DNA of 64,000 nucleotides from UBA5951 sp012269555 (GCA_038147755.1 JAYQTS010000008.1:297287-361286); one strand, 5' to 3'; positions 9,408 through 19,555 are shown, counted from the first letter of the stretch. Numbers and translations are program-made. Notes: generated from the letters alone by a model not told the origin.

Positions 9408-10271
9408 ATGCAATCCAGTATCGGTTTGATTGGTCTAGGCGCTATGGGTACTGGAATAGCCGCATCTATGTCTCGAGCAGGTTTAGAATTTTATGTTCAT
9501 GATAATGATCAAACTAAATTAGAAGAGATAAGAAAAAGCCCACTTATAAAAATATCTTCGGCTAAGGATATAGTCACAAAGTGTGATTCGATATTATTGT
9601 GCGTGCCCTCATCTGTTCAAATAGAACAAATCTTATCAACGGTCTCACCAAAAGCTGGTTCAACTCTCGTTGATCTTACCAGTTCTGACCCTCGCAAAAC
9701 TGCTAGCCGTGCTTATAAATTGCTAAAAGAAAAGAAAGTAAATCAATTAGATGCAGCTATGTCTGGCGGCGCAAGGGGAGCAGCTGCTGGAACACTTACT
9801 TTGATGGTTGGAGGAGATGGTGCCGTATTAGATAAGCAGCGAGATATATTATCGACTTTTGCCGATAGAATTTTTCATATCGGAGATGCAGGCAAAGGCC
9901 AACTAATGAAGTTATTTCATAATGCTGTATGTCATGGAAACTTTTTGCTGTTAAGTGAAATATGTATTAAAGGAGAGCAAAATGGTCTTAATTTAGAACA
10001 AATGATTGAAGTGTTTAATTGTTCCAATGCTCGCAGTTACATATCAGAAAGGCGTTTTCCTGACCATATTTTGTCTGGAACTTTCGACGGAAAATCAACA
10101 CCCTCCAATTTAAAAAAAGATTTAAACTTACTAGATGATTTATTGCAATCAAATGGGGACGAGACTTATCTCAGTCATAGTTTAAGGCTATTAAACAAGC
10201 TTGACCCATTATATGAAAACGATGATTTTATGCTTATTTACCCCCAGTTAAAAGAATTATTAGATGGGTAG
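9408..10271 (+). CDS. NAD(P)-dependent beta-hydroxyacid dehydrogenase (3-hydroxyisobutyrate dehydrogenase family)
   Basis: A 287-residue protein with N-terminal Rossmann motif GLIGLGAMGTGIAASM (about 7-22), the substrate-binding DAAMSGGARGAAAGTL segment and the catalytic-lysine region GQLMKLFHNAV. The family oxidises beta-hydroxyacids to semialdehydes or reduces succinic-semialdehyde-type compounds. It is preceded by GGGAG. It is the last plus-strand gene of the catabolic region and ends 3 bases from the stop of a second member of the same family on the other strand, with no hairpin between them. Confidence 0.88.
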   Translation: MQSSIGLIGLGAMGTGIAASMSRAGLEFYVHDNDQTKLEEIRKSPLIKISSAKDIVTKCDSILLCVPSSVQIEQILSTVSPKAGSTLVDLTSSDPRKTASRAYKLLKEKKVNQLDAAMSGGARGAAAGTLTLMVGGDGAVLDKQRDILSTFADRIFHIGDAGKGQLMKLFHNAVCHGNFLLLSEICIKGEQNGLNLEQMIEVFNCSNARSYISERRFPDHILSGTFDGKSTPSNLKKDLNLLDDLLQSNGDETYLSHSLRLLNKLDPLYENDDFMLIYPQLKELLDG

Positions 10272-10274
10272 CAG

Positions 10275-11168
10275 CTATTTGCGGTTAAGATTTGCATTCT
10301 TTTCTATTACAGCACAGACAGCAGCTGCGTCTAAATCCTGATACCCCTGTGCCATAGCAGATAAATAATATTGCAATGCGACCTGATATATAGGTAATGG
10401 CACAAAATTATCTTTAGCTAATTTGGTAATGAATTCACTATCTTTTATTGGGGTAGAAAAATTCATACCTTCAACAGCGTATTCATTATCAACCATTAAC
10501 TTTCCACGTCCTTCAAATACAGCTGAGCTAGAAAATGTGCCACTAATCGCTTTGTGTATTAATTCCGGTTCTAATCCTACTTTCATACCAAGCACCATTA
10601 CTTCAGCCGTTACGCTATTATGAACAAGATTCAGTATATTTCCTATTAGCTTCATTTTACTGCCGTTTCCAAAATTCCCTACTTCTGTAACCTTTTGGCA
10701 AAAAGCTTCTAAAAAAGGTTTGGCTCTTTGGACGTCTTCCCTATCTCCAGAAAGATATGCTGATAATTTACCTTGTAATGCTACCACTCTATTACCGGAC
10801 AAGGGGGAGTCTATAATTCGAACATTTTTTTTTTGCGCTATTTCTCTGGCTTTTTCTTTTGAGTCAACGGGTAAAGTTGAAAGTTCAATTAATAAGCGTT
10901 TATTTTTTTCTGATTGGTCCCCTTTTGGTATTGCCTGCATAACTTCATAAAGACTGCCGGCAGATGGTAGGCATGATAGAATATTTGACTCCTTATGGAA
11001 TATCTCATCTACGCTACTACACGCATAGAACTTTTCGTTATTATTGAAGTTTGCTAGAGCTTTTTTTGATATATCAAATCCATATACTTGGAACCCGTTT
11101 TCAAGCAAGAACTTAGCAATCGCAGAACCAAGCACTCCAAGTCCTATTATAGCAATGGAATTTGTCAT
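10275..11168 (-). CDS. NAD(P)-dependent oxidoreductase, 3-hydroxyisobutyrate dehydrogenase family
   Basis: About 297 residues from the ATG at 11168; a GTG at 11183 abutting the upstream gene is the other possible start. Rossmann motif IIGLGVLGSAIAKFLLENG, substrate segment DSPLSGNRVVALQGKL and catalytic region GNGSKMKLIGN are present. It is a diverged paralogue of the convergent gene at 9408-10271, lacking its SGGARGA loop, so it probably acts on another hydroxyacid. It is the last gene of a minus-strand operon with the zinc dehydrogenase and Gfo/Idh enzyme. Confidence 0.85.
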   Translation of the reverse strand: MTNSIAIIGLGVLGSAIAKFLLENGFQVYGFDISKKALANFNNNEKFYACSSVDEIFHKESNILSCLPSAGSLYEVMQAIPKGDQSEKNKRLLIELSTLPVDSKEKAREIAQKKNVRIIDSPLSGNRVVALQGKLSAYLSGDREDVQRAKPFLEAFCQKVTEVGNFGNGSKMKLIGNILNLVHNSVTAEVMVLGMKVGLEPELIHKAISGTFSSSAVFEGRGKLMVDNEYAVEGMNFSTPIKDSEFITKLAKDNFVPLPIYQVALQYYLSAMAQGYQDLDAAAVCAVIEKNANLNRK

Positions 11169-11183
11169 TTTAGAATCTTGCAC

Positions 11184-12227
11184 CTACAAAACAAGTGCCG
11201 CTCTCCCAGTAATCCGACTATGCTCAACATCGTTGTGAATATCTTCTAACCCTTCAAAACCCGACGTGCGAGTAACAAGTGGCATTAGACCCTTATGCGC
11301 CTGTTCACCAACTAATTGCAAGCTTTCAAGGACTTCTTGATAAGAGCAGTACCTGCTACCCATCACCTCTATTTCCTTGGATAATAAAGACATACCATTT
11401 AATTTAAATTCAGAACCAGCGCCGCCGCCGCCGCCCAGAGTAATTAGCCTTCCACCTCTACCGAGACTAGCAACACCCATTTCCAGACTTTTTGTGGATG
11501 AAACAAAATCGATTACCACATCAAAACCTCCATCAGATGCATCCATTAAAGCTTCATGCGCATCATTAGTATTTGCATCAACACAGATATCAGCTCCGTG
11601 CTCACGGCACGCTTGAAATTTATTGGCGTCAACTTCAACAGCTGTCACATGACAGTTTGCCCATCTAACCATCTTAAGCATTTGAATTCCCAGTCCCCCT
11701 CCGGCTCCAAATACCGCAACACGTTCGAGAGGCGCTATTCTGCCTCTCCTTAGCACTTTATAGGGGGTCGCAATCGCATCACAAATCACGCCAATTTCTG
11801 CAGGATTTTTATAAATATCTAGTGTTTCCGGTATTGGAACAAAATTTTTAGCAGGTAATTTTATGTATTCAGCATACCCTCCATCACAAGCTCTACCAAC
11901 ATATCCTCCAAAATTCTCACATAGGGTTTGACGGTTTATAAGGCACCACTTGCAATGACCACATGTTAAATAGAAATAGGCTGTCACCGGCATTCCTATC
12001 GAGAGTCCCCCACAATCACCATTTAATTCCACAATCTCAGCGGCAATCTCGTGTCCCATAATTCTGGGAAATGGTATGGGAGTGCGACCAGCTTTGACAT
12101 GTTGAACAGTCAGTCCAGCGCCACATGCAAGAATCTTTGCTACAGCTTCACCTTTTTCAGGTTTTGGGTCATCAACTGTTTCAAGTGAAAAAGGCTGATT
12201 AGGTCCATGCGATACTAGTGCCTTCAT
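11184..12227 (-). CDS. Zinc-dependent medium-chain alcohol dehydrogenase
   Basis: A 347-residue medium-chain dehydrogenase. The catalytic zinc region has GHEIAAEI (His and Glu), the structural zinc lobe is C-GHCKWCLINRQTLC, and the nucleotide-binding motif is VFGAGGGLGIQM. An unusual CGAGLTV replaces the common CGVCHTD, but the zinc-ligand cysteine is kept. A GGGGGAG glycine stretch lies near the substrate side. It oxidises an alcohol, possibly a cyclic or CoA-linked one. It follows the Gfo/Idh gene by 5 bases and precedes the beta-hydroxyacid dehydrogenase gene closely, so the three are one operon. Confidence 0.9.
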   Translation of the reverse strand: MKALVSHGPNQPFSLETVDDPKPEKGEAVAKILACGAGLTVQHVKAGRTPIPFPRIMGHEIAAEIVELNGDCGGLSIGMPVTAYFYLTCGHCKWCLINRQTLCENFGGYVGRACDGGYAEYIKLPAKNFVPIPETLDIYKNPAEIGVICDAIATPYKVLRRGRIAPLERVAVFGAGGGLGIQMLKMVRWANCHVTAVEVDANKFQACREHGADICVDANTNDAHEALMDASDGGFDVVIDFVSSTKSLEMGVASLGRGGRLITLGGGGGAGSEFKLNGMSLLSKEIEVMGSRYCSYQEVLESLQLVGEQAHKGLMPLVTRTSGFEGLEDIHNDVEHSRITGRAALVL

Positions 12228-12232
12228 AATCT

Positions 12233-13384
12233 TTATACCTTATTTTTCATAGAGGATTGAATTTCTAATATGTGATTTTCTAAATCATCGTTCAAATCAA
12301 TAGCTTTACCAGTCCAAGAAGAGGCATCCATTGCCATTGTTAAAACCAAATTTCTGTGACCATCTCTTGCGGTGGCGTGAGGCGTTGTTTGCCCTGTTAT
12401 TAGACTTTGATACCAAGAATTAGTCTCCTCGCGCATTGGTCCCCAAAGTTGGTCATCATAAATATCACCAGGTGGATAAGAGGTTAAAAAGTCAACATGT
12501 CGTTGAGGTGGTTCAAAACCGTGAGGAACATATCCACCACCTTGTGATTTTGTACTCGCTAGGACCAAATCACGATGAGTATCTTCAATATCTATTACTC
12601 CTTCTGTACCGACAATACCAATTTCTAATCCATATACAGAACCAGGCCATACTTGTGGCAGCGCCCAGCTAATATTCATGCTAAAAATTGTGCCATCATC
12701 CATAGTGAACAGACCGAAAGTAGCATCCTTGGTGCCATATTGTGAAAGAAGCTTATCAACAGACTTTGCATAAATTTCGGCTGGTTTTTTGCCTTCTAAT
12801 AGCCACAGAGACATATCCAAGCTATGGGTTCCAGAAACAACCATTGGGGTTAAATTTTGTCTTTCATTTGTTCGTCTGACCGTAGCAATTGGTACCATGG
12901 AATTCATAAAAGCACGCGTCACAACTGACGTAACGTCTCCTATTCTACCTTCTTGAAGTCGCTGTTTTACAGTTAAAAAGCGTCTTCTGAATCTTTGTGT
13001 ATAGCCCATCACAGCATTTAAGCCAGCTTCTTCAATAGCAGATAAAATTTTTGCTGATTCTTGAATATCTGTCGCAAGAGGCTTTTCGATAAATAAACTA
13101 GCGTTAGCTTCTACAGCAGCCATCGTTGGGCCAAAATGATGGTTTTCATCGGTGGCGATAATAACTGCATCTACTTCACTTCTAGAGAGAAGTTTATTAT
13201 AATCATCGGTAAAAAAGTCGGCCTTTGCGTCTTTTTGTAATGCTTTCCCAAGTCCTGTATCTATGTCACATAAACCAAGCCAACCGATACCAGGATAGTC
13301 ACGTGCCATAATGGCTCTTATTCTGCCAATCGCGCCGCACCCAACTATTGCAAGCCCTATTTCTTTTTTGCCTATTTTACTCAT
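12233..13384 (-). CDS. Gfo/Idh/MocA family oxidoreductase
   Basis: About 383 residues from the ATG at 13384, chosen because GGAG lies about 11 bases upstream; a GTG 12 bases earlier is possible. The N-terminal Rossmann motif is AIVGCGAIGRIRA, and SLFIEKPLATD carries the family's catalytic Lys-Pro pair. The C-terminal half is the GFO/IDH substrate domain. Members oxidise or reduce sugars, inositols and related polyols with NAD(P). As first gene of the minus-strand operon it suggests the pathway handles a ring or sugar-like hydroxyl compound. Confidence 0.88.
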   Translation of the reverse strand: MSKIGKKEIGLAIVGCGAIGRIRAIMARDYPGIGWLGLCDIDTGLGKALQKDAKADFFTDDYNKLLSRSEVDAVIIATDENHHFGPTMAAVEANASLFIEKPLATDIQESAKILSAIEEAGLNAVMGYTQRFRRRFLTVKQRLQEGRIGDVTSVVTRAFMNSMVPIATVRRTNERQNLTPMVVSGTHSLDMSLWLLEGKKPAEIYAKSVDKLLSQYGTKDATFGLFTMDDGTIFSMNISWALPQVWPGSVYGLEIGIVGTEGVIDIEDTHRDLVLASTKSQGGGYVPHGFEPPQRHVDFLTSYPPGDIYDDQLWGPMREETNSWYQSLITGQTTPHATARDGHRNLVLTMAMDASSWTGKAIDLNDDLENHILEIQSSMKNKV

Positions 13385-13474
13385 TTTTGAGAACACTCCG
13401 ATTTTTTTCTAAAAACATAATTCTTAACAAAAAAACATAATTGTAAAGTAATTAAGATATTATATTTTTTGATG

Positions 13475-14945
13475 CTAATAGTTTTTAGCTAGTTCTGCAA
13501 TGTACTGATAAACAGTTCGGAGCCCCATTGCTTCTCCGCCTTTTGGTCTGCCTGGCCTACTATTTAGATTCCAAGCCATCACATCAATATGTGCCCAATT
13601 TAATTCTTTTCCAATAAATTTCTGCAAAAACAAGGCAGCTGTTATAGCTCCGCCATAACCTGATTGTCCTGTGCTTGAAAGTGCAGATGTTTCAGTCTTT
13701 AAAAATCTTTCATAAGGAGCAAATAGAGGCATCTGCCAGAGAGGGTCATCTATTTTCTCACTAATTGAAACAAGTTTTTCCGCAGTTTCGGTCTTATTGC
13801 AAAAAAGTGCCGGGCACTCTGTTCCAAGGGCTACTCTTGCTGCTCCAGTTAGAGTGGAGAAATCAATTACAAAATCTGGATTTTCTTGCTTGGCATGGAA
13901 AAGTGCATCTGCCAATACTAGTCGTCCTTCCGCATCAGTGTTCCCTATCTCTACAGGGATACCCGCAGCGGTTTCAATTATATCAAGTGGTCTAATAGAT
14001 TTTTCCGACACTGAGTTTTCTGCTGCAGGAATTAAGACCCGAAGTTTAACGCGAAGGTTTGTCTCCATGATAGCAGAGGCTAATCCTAATGCATGAGCAG
14101 CACCGCCCATATCCTTTTTCATAATCTCCATGGCCTTTGATGGTTTTAGGTCAAGGCCTCCAGTATCAAAAGTAATACCTTTCCCAATTATGGTAATTTT
14201 TGGACCGTTTGTTCCCCAGTTAAAATCAATCAGGCAAGGAGGTGTTTCTGCAGCATTACCAACAACATCTATCGCAGGGGCATGTTTTTTCAAATCTTTA
14301 CCAGAATATAACCTGTATTGAGCTGAAAATTTGTTCGCAAGTCGAGAACTAATATCAGCTAATTGAGTTGTATTTAAAAAATTTGCTGGCAAATTGATAA
14401 GGTCTCTGCATAGAGATATTCCCCTAATTAAGGCAGTGATATTTTCTGACCGAGGTGCGTATAATTTTGCTAATTTGTATTTTTCTCTTCTAATGCTTTT
14501 ATTTTGTTTTGGCTGCGCTTTATATTTTCTCTCTGGAAAGTCATATTTATATTGTGCTAATCCCCATCCCAAGTAAAACTGGTCTTTTGTAAAATTTTAT
14601 TGTAACTCTCGATTTTCCAGACACCGCCAGGGCATTTCTTGGCTACATTAGCTATTTGCCAAATGTTTGCCCAATCATTTACATCTAAAACTTATCACCG
14701 TTGTTTAGATTGGAGGAAGTTTGTTCTGAAATTATCAATAAGGCAGCTTCAACATTACCAGTTTTATTTGGAAGTAGCAAAAAATTGCCTTTTTCTGCTT
14801 TGAACTCATTTTCGTTTATCCAAGATTTCCAAAAGGACGATTTGTTTTCAATCCAGTTTTTAAATTCAGAGGAATTTATTAGATAAAGCACTCTATTTTC
14901 AATGTCATCATTTGTTAGGCCAGTCTCAACCTCGAAAAAATCCAT
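13475..14945 (-). CDS. M17 leucyl aminopeptidase family protein (two frameshifts)
   Basis: The C-terminal 365 residues (from 14572) are a metal-dependent M17 catalytic domain: ITIIGKGITFDTGGLDLKPS, read as KGITFDTGG, with DMGGAA and NTDAEGRLVLADAL supplying zinc ligands. The 86-codon frame from 14945 (MDFFEVETG) is its N-terminal domain in another frame. Adding one base near 14691 (AA run) and one in the T4 run 14585-14588 joins NNGDK-VLDVNDWANIW with LGWGLAQYKYDF into one protein of about 490 residues, a normal family length. It removes N-terminal residues from peptides in the cytoplasm. Two independent one-base deletions in homopolymers point to sequencing error. Confidence 0.85.
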
Positions 14946-15097
14946 AATTATTTACCTATCTAAAGCAGAACTTTGTAGCTTAAACTCTTATTAGTAGATT
15001 AAGCGATTTGAAAACGTGCTAAAATTAAATTTTTTTTATTTTATAAATTATTTTTTTTGAAATCCAAGAGATATAACTATAAATGGATTAAACCACT

Positions 15098-16851
15098 TTG
15101 TATTTTAATTTGTTAGCTAACGGACGGGTTTATTTGTTGTATTTTGGTTACGAAATAGTTGAGGTCATAAAAAGAATAACTAATCATAGAATAAGTCTTT
15201 GGCTACTATTAATATGTGCTAGCGTAATGATTTTGATTGGACATGGTTCAATCGAGGTATTGGACCGCGATGAGGCGCGCTTTGCACAAGCAAGTAAGCA
15301 AATGGTCCAAACGGCTGACATTATAACCGTTAGATTTCAAGAGGAACTGCGAGCCAAAAAGCCAATAGGTATATATTGGCTTCAATCTGCTTCAGCATCA
15401 TTATTCGGCTCTGATAAGATTTCATCCTACCGTTTTCCAAGTTTGATCGGATACATTTTAAGTATTGTTCTGAGCTTTTTATTTGTAAAGAATTTATGGC
15501 CGGACTCAGGATATTTACAGCAAATAGTTCCGTCTTCATTATTGGCTTGCAGTTTAATAATACTTGCTGAAGCACATATTGCGAAGACAGATTCGATTTT
15601 GCTGAGTTTAATTTTGGCACAGCAGTTCTCGCTTTGGTTATGTTACAAAAATAGGTTCAATATTAATGCTTCATCTTCAACAAAGTGGTTTTGGATATCT
15701 ATGGGTTTTGCCATTTTGGTCAAGGGCCCGATTGCACCATTTTTGGCCTTCGTAACAATATTCGGATTAATAATAATTGATCGGGATTGGAGTTGGTTGA
15801 AGCGCCTTAATTTTTTATCTGGTTTGGTGATTATTGGCATTATTTGCCTTCCTTGGGTGCTGGCAGTTTCATTTGCTACAGAAGGTGTTTTTTTGTCTCA
15901 GGCAATTCAATCTGACTTTTTGCCAAAGCTTATAAGTGGTCAAGAATCACACGGAGCACCTCCAGGTTTATATTTATTAACTATTCTACTTTTTGTATTT
16001 CCTGCATCTATATTTTTGGTGCTTTATTTAGAACTAATGCGCAATTCTGGCGTTCCGATGCAAGCAGATTTTGCCTTATTTGGTTGCTGAGTTATTGGCT
16101 GATAATCGAATTAATTCCAACAAAACTTCCGCATTATATCTTACCTATTATTCCTGCCTTAATGATGCTTATTGGAAGAGCTATTTTTATTCCGATATCC
16201 AAAATTAAATGGCGCAGAACGGCTGAAATAGTGATGTCTCTTTTATCTTGTTTGTTTGGGATTTTGCTACTTGTGGGGGGATTGTGGGCTTCTGCTAAAT
16301 TTGGAGCAGAAAATGGTGCCTTTGCCTTTGCTTTTGTAATTTTTGGAATGCTCTTAGTGGGTGGAATTTTCTTTGCTAGCTTTAAATGGATTAGGAATGA
16401 TACACGCGAAATCACAACGAGAGGTCAATATATCTTTTTGGCTTGTATTCTTGGGATTATTTTTAATTGCATATTTTTTTCTGGTATAATTGGGAATTTA
16501 AAGTCTTTACATGTTGCCTCCTTAATCGAAGAGAAATTAGAGAGACTACCTGTAAAGACAAAAATTATTGCCTTAGCTGGTTATCACGAACCATCCTCTG
16601 TATTTAAGTTAGGGGAAGATATATTATTACTTAACGCAGACGAAGCAGCGCTGTTGTTGGCAGAAGCCCCTGAGGCTTTAATAATTGTGGAGTCTCGGCA
16701 AATAGATCAGTTCAAGTCTGCTGCATCGAATTTAAATGTTGTATATCATCAGTCATCACAAATTAAAGGGTTTAATATTTCTAAAGGGCAATTTATTGAA
16801 TTGTACCTTATGTCTTCGATTAAGTTTGACGATAAGGATTTGAACAGCTAA
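15098..16851 (+). CDS. ArnT-like glycosyltransferase, GT83/PMT family (frameshift)
   Basis: A polytopic membrane protein with the GT83 signatures: LDRDEARFAQASKQM in the first periplasmic loop, with the catalytic Asp-Glu pair, then KKPIGIYWLQSAS. Many hydrophobic helices follow. The frame breaks after ADFALF at the T run 16079-16081; one added T restores LLSYWLIIELIPTKLPHYILP, the conserved KLPHY segment. Corrected length is about 584 residues from the TTG at 15098, though the exact start is unsure. It would move a sugar from a polyprenyl-phosphate donor to a periplasmic lipid such as lipid A. A GT2 donor synthase and a LABN protein follow in the same operon. Confidence 0.85.
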
Positions 16852-16883
16852 GACCAATAAAAACTATCTGAAGATTTTCTTTC

Positions 16884-17692
16884 ATGGCTCAATTTATAAC
16901 TTACTCTCCAAGTAAATCTAACGTCATAAAAGCACCAGAAATTTCGGTACTAGTCCCCGTGATGAATGAGGCGGGAAACATTCGAGCGTTAATTGACGAA
17001 ATATGTGATACTTTTCGAGGTAGGAAATTTGAAATCATTTATATTGATGATGGAAGCACAGATGAAACTATATTAGAGTTGCAAACTTGCTTGTCGCAAG
17101 TGGAAGAACTTCGTGTCTTTCGTCATAAACGGCGGAGTGGTCAAAGTGTTGCAATACGAACAGGTTTGCTGGCATCAAGAGCACCATTGATTGCAATTTT
17201 AGACGGAGATGGTCAGAACATTCCCAATGATTTGCTTAAATTAGAGGAAGCCCTTCTCTCCTTGCGCCCTAAGAGCGGTATGGCAGGTGGAGTTAGGCAA
17301 GATAGAAAAGATTCTGCTATTAAGAAATTTGCATCTCGCAGAGCAAGAAATGTAAGAAGCTGGCTTTTAAAGGATAGCCACCCAGATTCAGGTTGTGGAA
17401 TTAAGATTATTGATAGGGAAGTCTTTTTAAGACTACCTTTTTTAACCATATGCACAGATTTATGTCTGTTTTAGTTCTACGAGAGGGTGGCGTCGTAATT
17501 GAAGTTCCTGTTGGTCATCGGGCTCGTGACAAAGGTAAATCCAAATATGGTATTTTAGATAGATTACTTGTGGGTATTTCTGATATAATCGGTGTCATGT
17601 GGTTGCTCAGGCGAGCAAATCATCCTGAGGAAGTCACGGAAACAACCCAGAATAATGTAAAAAAAAATTCAAACAATAATACGATTAAGTAG
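16884..17692 (+). CDS. Glycosyltransferase family 2, polyprenyl-phosphate sugar synthase type (frameshift)
   Basis: The first frame shows a DPM1-like GT2 domain: EISVLVPVMNEAGNIRAL, IDDGSTDET, and DGDGQNIPND (DXD-like). It breaks in the T6 run 17438-17443; one more T joins LPFFNHMHRF to the second frame, MSVLVLREGG, VPVGHRARDKGKSKYG. The corrected protein is about 269 residues. It likely makes a polyprenyl-phosphate-linked sugar that the upstream GT83 enzyme uses as donor. No C-terminal transmembrane pair is obvious. The following gene begins immediately after its stop. Confidence 0.87.
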
Positions 17693-18055
17693 ATGCTGGA
17701 TGTCATTTCAGAAATTATAGGCAGTACCGCACTAATAGCGGGCAACTTTTTATACAGCCTTTTTCCATTTCTCCCGGTCTCAATATCAGAAAACCCAGCA
17801 ACATTAATGGTTATAGTGGGTTTTGGAGGGCAGTTATTATTTGCTATGAGGTTTATAATTCAATGGATAAAATCTGAAGGAGAAAGAAAGTCCGTTATTC
17901 CCCTTGCATTCTGGTATTTTTCGATAGGTGGAGGATTAGTGCTTTTATTTTACGCCCTTTGGCGCAAAGACCCGGTTATTATTTGTGGTCAAGGTTTGGG
18001 GCTTTTTATTTACGCACGAAATTTGTATTTTATATACCGAAACTCAGCCAGGTAA
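17693..18055 (+). CDS. Lipid-A-disaccharide synthase N-terminal domain (LABN) protein
   Basis: A 120-residue membrane protein of the LABN domain family, with three to four hydrophobic segments. Typical features are GFGGQLLFAMRFIIQWIKSE, SVIPLAFWYFSIGGG and LFIYARNLYFIYR. The family is structurally related to small SWEET-like membrane proteins and usually lies next to GT2 and ArnT-like genes, as here; its exact role is not known. Start follows directly on the GT2 stop. The operon ends at about 18055, facing the EVE gene. Confidence 0.88.
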   Translation: MLDVISEIIGSTALIAGNFLYSLFPFLPVSISENPATLMVIVGFGGQLLFAMRFIIQWIKSEGERKSVIPLAFWYFSIGGGLVLLFYALWRKDPVIICGQGLGLFIYARNLYFIYRNSAR

Positions 18056-18079
18056 TTTATTAAATTTAAAAAAACCACA

Positions 18080-18499
18080 TTACAAACTAGTATTGCTCAT
18101 CTTAAGCAAGATGTTCCATTCATTTTGTGAAACGGGAACGACAGAAAGACGAGATTGACGCACAAGAGCAAAATTATTTAGTAAGGGCTCACTCTTTATT
18201 TCAGAGAGTGTAACAGGTTTTTCTACCTCTTTTACAGCAACTACCGTCACCATACCAAAGCGTCCCGTAGGGTCAGTAGGGTCTAAATGCCATTTTTGTG
18301 AAACACGAACGATACCAACGATACGTTTTTCAATCACTGAATGATAAAAAAAACCAAGATCCCCTATTTCCATTGCTTTCATATTATTACCTGCTTGATA
18401 GTTTCGTACACCATCCCAGCCCTCGCCTTCTTCTCCTTTCGCTAACTGATCGCTAAATGACCAGGTGTTAGGTTCTGATTTAAATAGCCAATATGCCAT
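18080..18499 (-). CDS. EVE domain-containing protein (thymocyte nuclear protein 1 family)
   Basis: A 139-residue EVE-domain protein. It begins MAYWLFKSEPNTWSF, followed by EGEGWDGVRNYQAGNNMKAM, read as WDGVRNYQA, then GDLGFFYHS and PVTLSEIK. The domain is PUA-like and binds modified bases in DNA or RNA. Full length for the family. It precedes gpsA in reverse orientation with a 60-base gap and is probably expressed with that block. The biological ligand is unknown. Confidence 0.92.
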   Translation of the reverse strand: MAYWLFKSEPNTWSFSDQLAKGEEGEGWDGVRNYQAGNNMKAMEIGDLGFFYHSVIEKRIVGIVRVSQKWHLDPTDPTGRFGMVTVVAVKEVEKPVTLSEIKSEPLLNNFALVRQSRLSVVPVSQNEWNILLKMSNTSL

Positions 18500-18559
18500 G
18501 TAAGCCTCTTTAATTATTTGTTTTAATTTTTAATTGTGTTGGAAAAATATTTAGTTATC

Positions 18560-19555
18560 CTATTCTGTATTTGCTGCTCGAGCTAATAAGGCGTTAATTT
18601 CACTCTCAATAAGTTCTTTATGTTGCAAAATACGATGAACAGCTTGTGAGATAGGCAACTCGATATTTTCATAAATAGCTCTTGCATTAAGAAGTTCAGC
18701 AGCTTTTTTGCCTTCAGCTAACTTTTGGTCAGGAGTTTGGTTTTTTGCAATTGCCATACCGAATGCCATATTTCGTGAATGAGGACTAGAGCAAGATAAC
18801 ACTAAATCTCCCATACCTGCCAACCCATTGAGTGTTTGAGGCCTTCCACCAATTTTAACAGCTAGTCGGGTAATTTCAGCAAGTCCTCGTGAAACTAAAG
18901 CTGCGCGTGCATTATCCCCGAGTTCGAGTCCGGTAGCTATACCCGCCGCTATCGCAATAATATTTTTTACCGCACCACCAACAGCAACTCCTGTAATGTC
19001 ATCCCCTATGTAACATCTTAAATAGCTTGCTTCGAAATAATCAGCTATTTTAGTTGAGAGTGTGATAGACTGAGAGGCTATCATGACTGCTGTTGGTTTA
19101 TTTGATATTACTTCATCAGCAAAAGAGGGACCACTAATTAGTCCATAGGAATAAAAGTTATCAAAATTTGAGTCTATCCATTCGGGTAGAAATATCCCAC
19201 CCTTTTCAGGGTGTGAAAATAATCCTTTCCCCGAAAATAGAATTACTGATTCTAATGATGCGTATGTCGTAACCATTTCCACAACTTGCGCAGTTTCTGA
19301 TAGAGGAACTGCAATTACGATAAGATCAGCAAAGCTAAGACAATCTGGATTTGTTGTTGATGGTATAGGGTGCTCTAGTTGAACTTGAGGTAATGCTATA
19401 AGACTACCCAGATTTAGTGCATCCGCGGTTTCTCGTCTTCGAGTGAGGACAGTAACATTGTTGTTAGCCTTTAGAAGTTGGTCTGCAAGCGCGCCACCCC
19501 AGCTTCCGCCGCCAATAACAACAATGTTCTTAGTTTTAGACATTTTATTTTTCAT
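18560..19555 (-). CDS. gpsA: NAD(P)H-dependent glycerol-3-phosphate dehydrogenase
   Basis: About 331 residues from the ATG at 19555, which overlaps the tsaD stop as ATGA; a longer in-frame extension to 19606 lies wholly inside tsaD and was not used. Rossmann motif VVIGGGSWGGALADQLL, FSGKGLF, GPSFADEV, the catalytic-lysine segment GAVKNIIAIAAGIA, and GLAGMGDLVLSC are present. It makes sn-glycerol 3-phosphate from dihydroxyacetone phosphate for phospholipid synthesis. The tsaD-gpsA-EVE order is typical of alphaproteobacteria. Confidence 0.96.
   Translation of the reverse strand: MKNKMSKTKNIVVIGGGSWGGALADQLLKANNNVTVLTRRRETADALNLGSLIALPQVQLEHPIPSTTNPDCLSFADLIVIAVPLSETAQVVEMVTTYASLESVILFSGKGLFSHPEKGGIFLPEWIDSNFDNFYSYGLISGPSFADEVISNKPTAVMIASQSITLSTKIADYFEASYLRCYIGDDITGVAVGGAVKNIIAIAAGIATGLELGDNARAALVSRGLAEITRLAVKIGGRPQTLNGLAGMGDLVLSCSSPHSRNMAFGMAIAKNQTPDQKLAEGKKAAELLNARAIYENIELPISQAVHRILQHKELIESEINALLARAANTE

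Noticed and set aside
14685..14945. Separate 86-residue gene upstream of the M17 peptidase
   Set aside because: Frame correction joins it to the catalytic domain as its N-terminal domain, and the connecting sequence (VNDWANIW and on) is open in a third frame.
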